Positions 8,030-17,871 of a DNA stretch of 64,000 nucleotides are shown here, piece by piece (position 1 is the stretch's first letter; each line of letters starts with the position of its first letter). Location: contig JAUZNZ010000003.1 of NCBI GenBank assembly GCA_030706735.1, positions 62,001 to 126,000 on the forward strand. The letters are read 5' to 3'. The notes under the pieces are model-generated. The model was not told where the DNA came from. It did not search any database and saw only the letters and a list, made by a program, of their open reading frames with translations. The DNA comes from Bacteroidota bacterium. GTDB taxonomy: Bacteria; Bacteroidota; Bacteroidia; Chitinophagales; Chitinophagaceae. A program made the translations under genes and the position numbers.

Positions 8030-9436
8030 ATGAAAAAAATTGAGATCAGGACGACCTGCAAGCGGCTCCTTTCGGATGTATATACGCCCGTAGGCATCTA
8101 CCTGCGCCTTCGGGACCGATTTCGCGATACCATCCTGATGGAAAGTACGGATTATCATGTGGCGGAAAACAGCTATTCATTCATTTGTATCAATGCCATC
8201 GCCGGCATCGAGATCAGCGATACGAAGAACATCGAATTCAAACTACCCGGCCAGGTCCCTGAAAAGGCGGCCGTGCGGAATTCCTCCGATGTGCCCCGCC
8301 TGATGTGGGAATTCATGCAACGGTTCAATGTCCCGCCTGCGGATGAAAAACCGGTAAGGGCGGTGCAGGGATTGTTCGGCTACACCACCTTCGACGCCGT
8401 GCAGTTTTTCGATTCCGTCCGGTTCCGCGATCGCGGAACCCCCATTCCGCTCATGCGCTATCGCCTGTACCAGTACGTGATCGCCATCAACCATTTCAAA
8501 GACGAATTATATATCTGCGAAAACCAGGTCGCAGGGCTTGAAAGCGAACTATCGGTGGTGGAATCCCTGATCAGGAGCAAGGACGTGCCTGCCTATCCAT
8601 TCCGGATGAAGGGTGAGGAGACCTCCAACCTGAAGGACGAGGAATATATCGCGATGGTCGGGAAAGGGATCCAAAGCTGCTATCGCGGCGACGTATTCCA
8701 GATCGTCCTGAGCCGCTGCTTCCGGCAACATTTTACAGGAGACGAGTTCAACGTCTATCGCGCATTGCGAAGCATCAACCCCTCTCCGTACCTGTTCTTC
8801 TTCGATTACGGAGATTATAAGCTGATGGGTTCGTCGCCGGAATCTCAGCTGATCATCCGTAACGGGAAGGTGATCGTACACCCCATCGCCGGCACATTCA
8901 GGAGGACGGGCGACGAGGAGACGGATCAGCAAATGGCCGAAAAACTCCTGAAGGACGCCAAGGAGAATGCCGAACACGTCATGCTCGTTGACCTCGCGAG
9001 GAACGACCTGAGCCGGCTCTGCGATGAGGTGACCGTTACGCACTACCGCCAGGTGCAATATTATTCCCATGTCATTCACCTGGTGAGTGAAGTCAGCGGC
9101 AAGATGCGCGAAGGATCCAACCCCTTCGACCTGCTCGCGACCACCTTTCCGGCAGGAACACTGAGCGGCGCTCCGAAATTCAAGGCCATGGAGCTGATCG
9201 ATGCCTATGAGCCCACGCCAAGGAGTTATTATGGCGGATGTATCGGTTTCGTAGGGTTCGATGGCAGTTGCAACCAGGCCATTATGATACGCAGCTTGCT
9301 GAGCCGGAGCAATACCCTGATCTACCAGGCGGGAGCGGGCGTGGTGGCGGCCAGTAAACCGGAGAGCGAACTGCAGGAGGTGAACAATAAACTCGGCGCG
9401 CTGAAGAAGGCCATTCAATTTGCAGAAGAGATCTAA
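8030..9436 (+). CDS. trpE: Anthranilate synthase component I
   Basis: Converts chorismate to anthranilate, first step of tryptophan synthesis, using ammonia from TrpG. 468 residues. LMES at 36-39 matches the LLES tryptophan feedback-binding motif, so allosteric inhibition is probably kept. Chorismate-binding segments include SSPESQLI, IAGTFRRTGD, VDLARNDL and TLSGAPKFKAME. Its ATG (8030) follows the attenuator; trpG follows after 9 bases. Confidence 0.97.
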   Translation: MKKIEIRTTCKRLLSDVYTPVGIYLRLRDRFRDTILMESTDYHVAENSYSFICINAIAGIEISDTKNIEFKLPGQVPEKAAVRNSSDVPRLMWEFMQRFNVPPADEKPVRAVQGLFGYTTFDAVQFFDSVRFRDRGTPIPLMRYRLYQYVIAINHFKDELYICENQVAGLESELSVVESLIRSKDVPAYPFRMKGEETSNLKDEEYIAMVGKGIQSCYRGDVFQIVLSRCFRQHFTGDEFNVYRALRSINPSPYLFFFDYGDYKLMGSSPESQLIIRNGKVIVHPIAGTFRRTGDEETDQQMAEKLLKDAKENAEHVMLVDLARNDLSRLCDEVTVTHYRQVQYYSHVIHLVSEVSGKMREGSNPFDLLATTFPAGTLSGAPKFKAMELIDAYEPTPRSYYGGCIGFVGFDGSCNQAIMIRSLLSRSNTLIYQAGAGVVAASKPESELQEVNNKLGALKKAIQFAEEI

Positions 9437-9445
9437 ACTGATATT

Positions 9446-10021
9446 ATGACCCGGATCCTTGTTTTCGACAACTACGATTCTTTTACCTACAACCTGGTAC
9501 ACCTGGTGGAGAAGTTGCTGCACCAGAAAGTGGAAGTGCACCGGAATGACCAACTGCCACTGGAAAAAGTGAAGGAATTCGACAAGATCATCCTGTCGCC
9601 CGGGCCCGGCATTCCTTCGGAGGCCGGTTTACTTCTGCCCCTCATCAGGGAATATGCCGCATCAAAACCGATCCTGGGCGTATGTCTCGGGCACCAGGCA
9701 ATCGGGGAGGTATTCGGCGCCACCCTGGTGAACCTGAGTACCGTCTACCACGGCGTGGCAACGCCGATCCGCATCCTGGGAGCGCGTAGTCCCTTATTCG
9801 AAGGCCTGCCCTCCTCCTTCGAGGCCGGACGTTATCATAGCTGGGTGGTGAGCGAAGAACGGTTCCCGGATCAGGAACTGGAAGTGACCGCTAGGGATGA
9901 GAACGGCTATATCATGGGGCTGCAGCATAAACGGTTCGACGTGCAGGGAGTCCAGTTCCATCCGGAGAGCGTCCTGACGCCCGAAGGCGACCGGATCATG
10001 CGCAATTGGCTAAATCAATGA
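9446..10021 (+). CDS. trpG: Anthranilate synthase component II, glutamine amidotransferase
   Basis: 191 residues, class I amidotransferase that supplies ammonia to TrpE. The nucleophile is C80 in GVCLGHQAIGE; the His and Glu of the triad are in GVQFHPESV; the oxyanion loop is SPGPG (51-55). It is a stand-alone subunit, not fused to TrpD. Its stop overlaps a trpD ATG (ATGA). Confidence 0.97.
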   Translation: MTRILVFDNYDSFTYNLVHLVEKLLHQKVEVHRNDQLPLEKVKEFDKIILSPGPGIPSEAGLLLPLIREYAASKPILGVCLGHQAIGEVFGATLVNLSTVYHGVATPIRILGARSPLFEGLPSSFEAGRYHSWVVSEERFPDQELEVTARDENGYIMGLQHKRFDVQGVQFHPESVLTPEGDRIMRNWLNQ

Positions 10022-11019
10022 CTGTCATGAAAAAAATACTGCAATACCTGTTCGAACATAAGACCCTGTCCAGGCAGCAGGCGCGGGAGATCCTGGTGAA
10101 CATTTCCCAGGGCGCCTGCAACGATAGCGAGATTGCCGCCTTCATCACCGTCTTTCTGATGCGCAGCATTACGATCGGGGAGCTGCAGGGTTTCCGCGAC
10201 GCACTGTTGGAGCTGTGTGTCCGGGTGGACCTGAATGGCTATGAGGCGATCGACATCGTCGGAACGGGCGGGGACGGCAAGAATACGTTCAATATCTCCA
10301 CACTCGCCTGTTTCATCGTGGCGGGTACCGGACAGAAAGTCTCGAAGCATGGCAACTATGGCGCCTCTTCGATCTCGGGCGCTTCGAACGTCATGGAGCA
10401 ATTGGGATATAAATTCAAGAACGATACGGTCAGGTTGCGGCAGGAAGTGGAGACGGCTAATATTTGCTTCCTGCATGCGCCCATATTCCACCCGGCACTG
10501 AAAACGGTGGGAGGGATACGCAAGAACCTAGGCGTGCGGACCTTCTTTAATATGCTGGGGCCGATGGTCAATCCCTCTTTCCCGAAATTCCAGCTGGTTG
10601 GCGTATACAACCTGGAGATGGCAAGGGTCTATAATTACCTCCTTCAACAAACGGAAGGGCGGTTCATGATCATTCATAGCCTGGACGGCTACGATGAAAT
10701 TTCGCTGACGGGCGACGCCAAGGTCATTACGAACTCGGGAGAGAAAGTAATGACGCCGGAACAACTGGGCAAGCGGGCCGTTCAGGCCGCGGACATCTAT
10801 GGCGGAAATACGGTAGAGGAAGCAGTAAAAATATTCGTGAAAATATTGAAAGGGGAGGGCAGCTGGGCGCAAAATGCGGTAGTACTCGCCAATGCAGCCC
10901 TGGCCCTCTGGTCCACAGACAACTATGCCCGGTATGATGATGCCTATGCGGCGGCGGTGGACAGCCTGGAGAGCGGAAGGGCGTATGGAGCGCTGCAGAA
11001 ATTGATCACCTTGCAATAA
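10018..11019 (+). CDS. trpD: Anthranilate phosphoribosyltransferase
   Basis: Joins anthranilate to phosphoribosyl pyrophosphate. The PRPP loop GTGGDGKNTFNIST and the KHGNYGASSISGASNVME segment are clear. The ATG at 10018 overlaps the trpG stop; an ATG three codons later (10027) gives the commoner N-terminus MKKILQYLFEHK, so either may be used. Length 333 or 330 residues, normal for the family. Confidence 0.96.
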   Translation: MTVMKKILQYLFEHKTLSRQQAREILVNISQGACNDSEIAAFITVFLMRSITIGELQGFRDALLELCVRVDLNGYEAIDIVGTGGDGKNTFNISTLACFIVAGTGQKVSKHGNYGASSISGASNVMEQLGYKFKNDTVRLRQEVETANICFLHAPIFHPALKTVGGIRKNLGVRTFFNMLGPMVNPSFPKFQLVGVYNLEMARVYNYLLQQTEGRFMIIHSLDGYDEISLTGDAKVITNSGEKVMTPEQLGKRAVQAADIYGGNTVEEAVKIFVKILKGEGSWAQNAVVLANAALALWSTDNYARYDDAYAAAVDSLESGRAYGALQKLITLQ

Positions 11020-11039
11020 GAATGCTTTACGATTAGACC

Positions 11040-11834
11040 ATGAATATCCTCGATACGATAGTCGAATATAAAAGAACGGAGGTCCGGAAGAACAGGTCGG
11101 CCAAGCCAATGGCTGAGCTCGAAAAGAGCGGCTGGTTCGCAAGGCAAACCTTGTCCCTTCGGGAGTCGCTGACCGATCCGGCCGGAACAGGCATTATCGC
11201 CGAGTTCAAACGTCGCTCGCCGTCCAGGGGAGTGATCAATGACCGCTCAGACGTCGTGGACGTGACAACGGCCTATACCGCGCATGGAGCGGCCTGCCTG
11301 TCGGTACTGACTGACGAAAACTTCTTCGGCGGCCATCGCACAGACCTCGAAAAGGCAAGGGTGAACGCGATCCCGATCCTGCGCAAGGATTTTATGGTCG
11401 ACGAATACCAGGTCCTGGAGGCCAGGGCAATGGGGGCCGACGTGATCCTCCTGATCGCAGCCTGTCTCAGTCCCGGCGAGACCAGGAGACTGGCTCTCTT
11501 TGCCCGCTCCCTGGGGCTGGAGGTATTGCTGGAGATCTATTCGGAGCAGGAGTTGGGGCATATCTCCGATGAGACGGATATTGTCGGCGTGAATAACCGC
11601 GATCTAAGGACCTTTACGGTCGATACGGACCGTTCGATCGCCTTGCGCGAAAAGATCCCGGCGGGCAAGTTGGCGATTTCGGAGAGCGGTATCAGCCATG
11701 CGGGAACGATCAGGCGTCTGCGGCAAGCCGGGTTCAGCGGATTCCTCATCGGAGAGAACTTCATGAAAGAGGCCGATCCCGGGGCTGCATTTGGTAAATT
11801 TGTGGCTGAACTAAAGAACGGGGACAGTTTATGA
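11040..11834 (+). CDS. trpC: Indole-3-glycerol-phosphate synthase
   Basis: Closes the indole ring from the carboxyphenylamino-deoxyribulose phosphate. 264 residues, (beta-alpha)8 barrel. Visible motifs: EFKRRSPSRGVI with the catalytic Lys, PILRKDFMVDEYQV, VGVNNRDLRTF and ISESGI. Not fused to TrpF; its stop overlaps the trpF start by 4 bases. Confidence 0.97.
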   Translation: MNILDTIVEYKRTEVRKNRSAKPMAELEKSGWFARQTLSLRESLTDPAGTGIIAEFKRRSPSRGVINDRSDVVDVTTAYTAHGAACLSVLTDENFFGGHRTDLEKARVNAIPILRKDFMVDEYQVLEARAMGADVILLIAACLSPGETRRLALFARSLGLEVLLEIYSEQELGHISDETDIVGVNNRDLRTFTVDTDRSIALREKIPAGKLAISESGISHAGTIRRLRQAGFSGFLIGENFMKEADPGAAFGKFVAELKNGDSL

Positions 11835-12472
11835 GAATAAAGGTCTGCGGCATGACGGAAATCGAGCAGCTCAGGCAGCTGGACGCCATGGGAGTGGATT
11901 TTGCCGGATTTATCTTCTATCCGAAATCTCCGCGCTACGTGGTGAGGCACCTGTCTGGCGAAGAATTGAAGAAGGCCCGCCTGAGACTCGGCAAGGTAGG
12001 CGTTTTCGTGAACGCTCAATACGACGAGGTCATGCGTCAGGTGGACAGCTATGGGTTGGACATGATACAACTGCATGGAGACGAGACGCCCCGTTTTTGC
12101 GAGCAACTGGCCAATTATATAACGGTCATCAAGGTATTCCGCCTGGGCGATAATGATCCGATCGATTGGATCGTCCGCCCTTATCAGGATTCCTGCGACA
12201 TGCTGATGTTCGATACGGAAGGCGCCGGTTATGGCGGAACAGGAAAAAAATTCAATTGGGACCTGCTAAAGCCCGCACGCATCGACAAGTTGTACTTCCT
12301 GAGCGGAGGGATCGAGCCGGGGGATGCGGAAAAGTTGAGGTCATTTGCCCGTGAACCCGCGGCCGCCAAGCTCTTCTCGATCGATATCAATAGCAAGTTC
12401 GAGGTGACGGCGGGCGTGAAGGACCTGAAAAAGATCAGGTCGATGATCGATGAACTCAAACGAAATCAGTAA
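11831..12472 (+). CDS. trpF: Phosphoribosylanthranilate isomerase
   Basis: Amadori isomerisation of phosphoribosylanthranilate. 213 residues. The N-terminal KVCGMTE carries the catalytic Cys; the catalytic Asp is in MLMFDTEGAGYGGTGKKFNW; FLSGGI binds phosphate. Overlaps trpC (ATGA) and precedes trpB by 9 bases. Confidence 0.96.
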   Translation: MRIKVCGMTEIEQLRQLDAMGVDFAGFIFYPKSPRYVVRHLSGEELKKARLRLGKVGVFVNAQYDEVMRQVDSYGLDMIQLHGDETPRFCEQLANYITVIKVFRLGDNDPIDWIVRPYQDSCDMLMFDTEGAGYGGTGKKFNWDLLKPARIDKLYFLSGGIEPGDAEKLRSFAREPAAAKLFSIDINSKFEVTAGVKDLKKIRSMIDELKRNQ

Positions 12473-12481
12473 GACAAGGTT

Positions 12482-13717
12482 ATGTCAGCAATAAATGATA
12501 GTAAAACAAGCGCCGGGACGCAGAAGCCAAGCTTCCGGACTCCGGACGCCCAGGGTTATTATGGAAAGTTTGGAGGCGCCTATATTCCCGAAATGCTCCA
12601 TCGCAACGTGGAAGAACTGCGCACCCGATACCTGGAGATCATGCATTCCCCCGCATTTAAGAAGGAATATCAAAACCTGCTGAGGGATTATGTCGGCAGG
12701 CCGACACCCCTCTATCTGGCGCGGCGATTGAGCGCGCAATACCACACGGAGATCTTCCTGAAACGCGAGGACCTGTGTCATACCGGCGCGCATAAGGTCA
12801 ACAACACCGTAGGGCAGATCCTGCTGGCGGAGCGGTTGGGAAAGCGACGGATCATCGCGGAAACGGGCGCCGGCCAGCATGGAGTGGCCACCGCCACCGT
12901 TTGTGCATTGAAAGGACTGGAATGCATCGTATTCATGGGCGAAAAGGATATCGCGCGTCAGGCTCCCAACGTGGCCAGGATGAAGATGCTTGGCGCAAAA
13001 GTGATACCTGCCACCAGCGGCAGCAAGACCCTGAAGGACGCGACGAATGAGGCGATCCGGGACTGGATCAATAATCCGAACGACACGCATTATATAATCG
13101 GCAGCGTGGTGGGTCCGCATCCTTATCCCGATATGGTGGCCCGCTTTCAGAGCGTGATCAGTGAAGAGATCCGCACGCAATTGAAAAGGGAGACCGGGGA
13201 AGAACTGCCCACCCATGTGATCGCCTGCGTGGGGGGCGGCAGCAATGCCGCGGGTGCGTTTTACCATTTCCTCGACGAGGAGAGCGTGGAACTGATCGCC
13301 GTGGAGGCCGCCGGCCATGGGCTGACCAGCGGAATGAGCGCCGCCACGACGCAACTGGGCAGGCCGGGCGTATTGCATGGCAGCAAGAGCCTGGTCATGC
13401 AGACCGCTGACGGCCAGGTCGTGGAGCCGCACAGTATTTCCGCGGGCCTGGACTACCCCGGCATCGGACCCCTGCACGCCCATCTGTACGAGAGCGGCCG
13501 GGCCACCTTCCTCAACGCCACGGACGAAGAGGCCCTCCGGGCCGCATTCGGGCTCGCCAAGCTGGAAGGGATCATCCCCGCTCTGGAGTCTGCACACGCA
13601 CTGGCCGCCCTCGATCAACTTTCCCTCAATGAAAAGGACCGGGTTGTCATTTGCCTGAGCGGGCGTGGCGACAAGGACCTGGCGACCTATATGCACGCCA
13701 TGGAGGGTGGGTTATGA
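12482..13717 (+). CDS. trpB: Tryptophan synthase beta chain
   Basis: Condenses indole and serine to tryptophan with PLP. 411 residues. [13 protein letters not shown] carries the PLP lysine; [10 protein letters not shown] is the phosphate loop; AETGAGQHG is the conserved substrate loop. It has a short N-terminal extension before the usual [11 protein letters not shown] start. Its stop overlaps the trpA ATG (13714). A 403-codon open frame on the opposite strand is only a codon-usage shadow. Confidence 0.97.
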   Translation: MSAINDSKTSAGTQKPSFRTPDAQGYYGKFGGAYIPEMLHRNVEELRTRYLEIMHSPAFKKEYQNLLRDYVGRPTPLYLARRLSAQYHTEIFLKREDLCHTGAHKVNNTVGQILLAERLGKRRIIAETGAGQHGVATATVCALKGLECIVFMGEKDIARQAPNVARMKMLGAKVIPATSGSKTLKDATNEAIRDWINNPNDTHYIIGSVVGPHPYPDMVARFQSVISEEIRTQLKRETGEELPTHVIACVGGGSNAAGAFYHFLDEESVELIAVEAAGHGLTSGMSAATTQLGRPGVLHGSKSLVMQTADGQVVEPHSISAGLDYPGIGPLHAHLYESGRATFLNATDEEALRAAFGLAKLEGIIPALESAHALAALDQLSLNEKDRVVICLSGRGDKDLATYMHAMEGGL

Positions 13718-14487
13718 GCAGGATAAACAAACTCTTCGAAAGTAAGAATAAAGAAGTGCTGAATATGTATTGCACCGCCGGCTACCCGCGGCTGGACAGC
13801 ACCCTGGAAATAATGGCCGCCTTGCAAGAGGGCGGCGCCGATCTCATAGAACTGGGGATGCCGTATAGCGACCCGCTGGCTGACGGGCCGGTCATTCAGG
13901 CCAGCGGCACAAAGGCCCTGGAAAACGGAATGACCCTCGCAAAGCTTTTTGAACAGCTTGAAAAAATGCGGCCCGCGATCAGGATACCGGTATTGCTCAT
14001 GGGCTATATGAACCCCGTCCTGCAATATGGCTTTGAAAAATTCTGCGCCGACGCGGCGGCGGCCGGGGTCGACGGATTGATCCTGCCCGACCTGCCCATG
14101 TATGAGTTCGAGACCGAATATGGCGCGCTCATCCGCAGGCATGGATTAGACTTTGTCTTCCTCGTGACGCCGGAAACGTCCGACGAACGGGTGCGCAGGG
14201 TCGATGCGCTGAGCAGCGGCTTCCTGTATGCCGTCAGCTCTTCATCGACGACGGGGAAGGACAAAAATATGGGCGATCAGCAGGCTTATTTCAAGAGACT
14301 GCAAGGGTTGGGCCTGAAGAATCCTGTGCTGGTCGGTTTCGGGATCAGGGACAGGCAGACCTTTCTGGATGCCTGCCGCCATACGAACGGAGTGATCATC
14401 GGAACGGCCTATATCAAAGCGCTGGACGCCGGGCCGGATATCGCCGCGGCCACACGCACATTCATTCACTCGATCACTCGAAAATAG
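13714..14487 (+). CDS. trpA: Tryptophan synthase alpha chain
   Basis: Cleaves indole-3-glycerol phosphate to indole, which is channelled to TrpB. 257 residues. [19 protein letters not shown] carries the catalytic Glu and Asp. The ATG at 13714 overlaps the trpB stop; the open frame further upstream is not protein-like. hisH begins 21 bases after its stop, with no terminator or promoter visible, so trp transcripts may run into histidine genes. Confidence 0.97.
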   Translation: MSRINKLFESKNKEVLNMYCTAGYPRLDSTLEIMAALQEGGADLIELGMPYSDPLADGPVIQASGTKALENGMTLAKLFEQLEKMRPAIRIPVLLMGYMNPVLQYGFEKFCADAAAAGVDGLILPDLPMYEFETEYGALIRRHGLDFVFLVTPETSDERVRRVDALSSGFLYAVSSSSTTGKDKNMGDQQAYFKRLQGLGLKNPVLVGFGIRDRQTFLDACRHTNGVIIGTAYIKALDAGPDIAAATRTFIHSITRK

Positions 14488-14508
14488 CTCGCAAAAGCGG
14501 ATCGTAAT

Positions 14509-15105
14509 ATGGAATTAGTCATTGTAAAATATAACGCAGGCAACATCCAGTCGGTACTCTATGCGCTGGAGCGGATCGGATTGCAGGGCTGCGTGACGGA
14601 CGATGCTGAATTGATCCGGAAGGCGGATAAAGTGATCTTTCCCGGCGTCGGCGAGGCAAGTACGGCCATGGGCTACCTCAAGGAACGGGGCCTTGACCGC
14701 TTGATCCGGGATCTGCGACAGCCGGTGCTGGGCATTTGCCTGGGCATGCAGCTGATGTGCCGGTACAGCGAGGAAAATGACACGGATTGCCTGGGCATCT
14801 TCGATGCAGAGGTGAAGAAATTCACGCCTTCCGAAGCCGGTTGCAAAGTGCCGCAGATCGGATGGAATACCATTTATGCGCTCAAGACCGGCCTGTTCGA
14901 CGGGGTGCCGGAAAACAGCTACTGTTATTTTGTTCACGGGTACTACGCCGCCGCGGGGGACGATACGATCGCGACGACCGATTACGTCCAGCCCTATAGT
15001 TCGGCCTTGCATAAGGGGAATTTTTACGGCGTTCAATTCCACCCGGAAAAATCGGCGCAGACAGGGGAAAGGATCTTAAGGAATTTCATAACCGGCATCG
15101 AATAA
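14509..15105 (+). CDS. hisH: Imidazole glycerol phosphate synthase, glutamine amidotransferase subunit
   Basis: Supplies ammonia to HisF. 198 residues. Nucleophile C77 in GICLGMQLM; His and Glu in GVQFHPEKS; FPGVGEAS is the oxyanion region. Four bases separate it from hisA. Its partner hisF is two genes downstream, on the far side of hisA and a LysE exporter gene. Confidence 0.97.
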   Translation: MELVIVKYNAGNIQSVLYALERIGLQGCVTDDAELIRKADKVIFPGVGEASTAMGYLKERGLDRLIRDLRQPVLGICLGMQLMCRYSEENDTDCLGIFDAEVKKFTPSEAGCKVPQIGWNTIYALKTGLFDGVPENSYCYFVHGYYAAAGDDTIATTDYVQPYSSALHKGNFYGVQFHPEKSAQTGERILRNFITGIE

Positions 15106-15109
15106 CACC

Positions 15110-15841
15110 ATGGAGATCATACCGGCCATCGACATCATTGACGGGAAATGCGTTCGCCTGACGCAAGGCGATTATTCGCAAAAAAAAGTATATAACGAGC
15201 GTCCGTTGGAGGTCGCCGCGGCTTTTGAGGATGCCGGCCTGAAAAGATTGCACCTCGTCGACCTGGACGGGGCAAAAGCGGGAACGGTACGCAACTGGAA
15301 AGTATTGGAAACGATCGCCGGCCGCACCGGTCTTGTCATCGATTTCGGAGGCGGCATCAAGACGGCCGCCGACGTCGATATCGTATTCAATTCAGGAGCC
15401 GCGCTGGCGACGGTGGGAAGCGTCGCCGTAAAAGACGCGGAACTGTTCGTCGGCTGGCTCAAGACCTATGGCGCTGCAAGGTTCCTGCTGGGAGCTGACG
15501 TCAGGGAGGAAAAGATAGCCATTGCCGGCTGGCAGGAGACGACCGACCGGTGGATCTATGACTTCATCCGGGAATATATGGAAAAGGGCATTGAGCAGGT
15601 ATTCTGTACCGACGTTAGCAAAGATGGTCTGATGCAGGGTCCTTCGCTTGACCTGTACCGCGATATCATCGCCGAATTCCCGGGCCTGCATTTTATTGCC
15701 AGTGGGGGGGTAAGCAGTATGGAGGATCTGGATTCTCTGCAGAAGATCGGTTGCAGCGGCGCAATTATCGGAAAGGCCATCTATGAGGGACGGATTGCAC
15801 TCGACGATTTAACAACCTTTGGATTAAACTATAAACGATGA
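15110..15841 (+). CDS. hisA: ProFAR isomerase (HisA)
   Basis: Isomerises the ribosylamino imidazole-carboxamide intermediate of histidine synthesis. 243 residues, two-fold symmetric barrel: catalytic Asp near the N-terminus in PAIDIIDGKCVRL and the second in TDVSKDGLMQG. IASGGVSS is a phosphate site. Its TGA overlaps the ATG of the LysE gene by 4 bases. Confidence 0.97.
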   Translation: MEIIPAIDIIDGKCVRLTQGDYSQKKVYNERPLEVAAAFEDAGLKRLHLVDLDGAKAGTVRNWKVLETIAGRTGLVIDFGGGIKTAADVDIVFNSGAALATVGSVAVKDAELFVGWLKTYGAARFLLGADVREEKIAIAGWQETTDRWIYDFIREYMEKGIEQVFCTDVSKDGLMQGPSLDLYRDIIAEFPGLHFIASGGVSSMEDLDSLQKIGCSGAIIGKAIYEGRIALDDLTTFGLNYKR

Positions 15842-16467
15842 ATCACCACTTCTGGGTCTTCGCGATGGCCAGCCTGTTGCTGAACATCACGCCGGGCAAT
15901 GACATGATCTTTGTGGCCTCCCGAAGCGCGGGGCAGGGCACGCGCGCGGGCATCATGTCTGCCCTGGGCATCATGGCGGGTTGCATGGTACATGTCCTGG
16001 CTGCGGTGGCCGGCCTGTCGGCCATCATGGCCAGATCGGCACTGGCCTTTTCCATTGTCAAATATATTGGTGCTGGCTACCTGATCTACCTGGGCGTCCG
16101 TGCCCTGACGAACCGCAAGCCCGCCTCTTTTGGGGCCGATACCCGATCGGAGCGGCAACCTTACGGGAAGGTATTCTGGCAGGGCGTTTGGACGAACGTA
16201 TTGAATCCGAAGGTGGCTTTGTTCTTCCTGGCCTTCTTGCCCCAGTTCGTTGATATCGGCCACGGGAATCCCCAATGGCGGATCCTCTTCCTCGGGGCAT
16301 GGTTCGACCTGGGGGGAACGCTGGTGAATATCCTGGTGGCGATATTGATCGGCAGAATGAGCCATTGGCTAAGGAATAACCCGCGCTGGTTCGTGATCCA
16401 GGAAAAGATCACCGGCGGCGTATTGCTCGCATTGGGCATCAAGGTCGCCCTCACGTCTAAAAACTAG
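15838..16467 (+). CDS. LysE/RhtB-family amino-acid exporter
   Basis: 209 residues, about six hydrophobic segments, with the family N-terminal [23 protein letters not shown] motif. Family members export amino acids such as lysine, threonine or homoserine lactone; the substrate here is not determined. It is translationally coupled to hisA (ATGA overlap) and five bases ahead of hisF, so it is a fixed part of the histidine/tryptophan block. Overflow export of an aromatic or histidine-pathway product is an attractive but untested idea. Confidence 0.88.
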   Translation: MNHHFWVFAMASLLLNITPGNDMIFVASRSAGQGTRAGIMSALGIMAGCMVHVLAAVAGLSAIMARSALAFSIVKYIGAGYLIYLGVRALTNRKPASFGADTRSERQPYGKVFWQGVWTNVLNPKVALFFLAFLPQFVDIGHGNPQWRILFLGAWFDLGGTLVNILVAILIGRMSHWLRNNPRWFVIQEKITGGVLLALGIKVALTSKN

Positions 16468-16471
16468 GAAC

Positions 16472-17230
16472 TTGCTTACAAAGAGGATCATACCCTGTCT
16501 GGATATCAAAGATGGCCGGACGGTCAAGGGGGTCAATTTCGAGAATATCCGCGATGCGGGCGATCCCGTCGAATTGGGCGCACTGTACGCACAACAAGGG
16601 GCGGACGAGTTGGTATTCCTGGACATTACCGCGACGAATGAAAAGCGAAAGACCCTGAGAGAGCTGGTCGTCCGGATCGCACGTCATATCAATATTCCTT
16701 TTACGGTCGGCGGCGGCATCAGCAGCGTCGATGACGTCAATGTCCTGCTGCAGAACGGGGCCGATAAAATATCGGTGAATACCTCCGCATTTAAGCGGCC
16801 CGCACTCATTACCGAATTGTCAAAGGAATTTGGCAGCCAGTGTATCGTCCTGGCGATCGATACCCGCCGGGAGGCCAATGGCGAGTGGGTCGTTTACCTC
16901 AACGGGGGAAGGGTAAGAACGGAGACGAAATGCGCCGAATGGGCCAGGCGGGCCGTCGACCTGGGGGCAGGTGAGATCCTGCTGACGTCGATGGATCATG
17001 ACGGCACCAAAAAGGGTTTTGCGATCGACATTACCCGGGAACTGGCGGAGTCGCTGCCGGTGCCTATTATCGCTTCGGGCGGGGGCGGCAAGATGGCCCA
17101 TTTTGTGGAACTCTTCGAGGAGGGAAAAGCAGATGCAGCCCTGGCGGCGAGCATATTCCACTATAAGGAAATCACGATTCCGGAATTAAAAGGATATTTG
17201 CATTCGCACCGGATACCGGTCAGGATATGA
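16472..17230 (+). CDS. hisF: Imidazole glycerol phosphate synthase, cyclase subunit
   Basis: Uses HisH-derived ammonia to make imidazoleglycerol phosphate and AICAR. 252 residues; catalytic D11 in [13 protein letters not shown] and the second Asp in [10 protein letters not shown]. No ATG fits the conserved N-terminus [11 protein letters not shown], so the start is TTG at 16472, preceded by TAGGAA, a modest ribosome binding site. The weak start may lower its expression relative to hisH. Confidence 0.96.
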   Translation: MLTKRIIPCLDIKDGRTVKGVNFENIRDAGDPVELGALYAQQGADELVFLDITATNEKRKTLRELVVRIARHINIPFTVGGGISSVDDVNVLLQNGADKISVNTSAFKRPALITELSKEFGSQCIVLAIDTRREANGEWVVYLNGGRVRTETKCAEWARRAVDLGAGEILLTSMDHDGTKKGFAIDITRELAESLPVPIIASGGGGKMAHFVELFEEGKADAALAASIFHYKEITIPELKGYLHSHRIPVRI

Positions 17231-17244
17231 ATTAATTTGACAGC

Positions 17245-17841
17245 ATGGAGGTGAATTTTCAAAAATACGCAGACGGACTGGTCCCGGCGATCGTCCAGGA
17301 CCATGAAACGAACAAGGTTTTGATGCTTGGGTTCATGAATGCGGCCGCACTGGAGAAGACGCAAAAGGAGGGGAAGGTCTGTTTCTTCAGCCGGTCGAAG
17401 GGCCGTTTATGGACCAAGGGAGAAGAAAGCGGTCATTTCCTGCTGTTAAAGGGCCTCGCCGTGGATTGTGACCAGGATACCCTGCTCATCAAAGCAGAGC
17501 CCCTCGGCCCCGTCTGTCATACCGGCGCCGATACCTGCTGGAATGAAAAGAACTATCGGGACGATTTTTTGTTCTACCTGGAGCAGGTTATCCAGTCAAG
17601 GCGGAAAGCTCCCCCGGAAAGCTCCTACGTTTCAGGTCTGTTTGCCAAAGGGATCAATAAGATCGCTCAAAAGCTGGGGGAGGAAGCCGTTGAATTGGTT
17701 ATAGAGTCAAAGGATCAAAACGGAGATCTGTTCCTCAATGAGGCCGCCGACCTCCTTTTCCATTATCTGATCCTGCTTAATGCAAAGGGATATAATTTGC
17801 AGGATGTTGTTAACGTTTTACAGGCCCGGCATACCAAATGA
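17245..17841 (+). CDS. hisI: Bifunctional phosphoribosyl-AMP cyclohydrolase / phosphoribosyl-ATP pyrophosphatase
   Basis: Carries out steps two and three of histidine synthesis. The N-terminal cyclohydrolase (about 1-110) has SRSKGRLWTKGEESGH and the metal-binding DCDQDTLLI...CHTGADTCW; the C-terminal pyrophosphohydrolase (about 115-198) has KLGEEAVELVIES. This HisIE fusion is common in Bacteroidota. It ends the histidine/tryptophan block. Confidence 0.96.
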   Translation: MEVNFQKYADGLVPAIVQDHETNKVLMLGFMNAAALEKTQKEGKVCFFSRSKGRLWTKGEESGHFLLLKGLAVDCDQDTLLIKAEPLGPVCHTGADTCWNEKNYRDDFLFYLEQVIQSRRKAPPESSYVSGLFAKGINKIAQKLGEEAVELVIESKDQNGDLFLNEAADLLFHYLILLNAKGYNLQDVVNVLQARHTK

Positions 17842-17871
17842 CCGGCCCATCATAATAAATAAATTACCTAT

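Noticed and set aside
12485-13696. 403-codon open frame opposite trpB
   Set aside because: Exact mirror of a very well conserved trpB on the plus strand; its translation has no protein-family features and results from GC-rich codon use.
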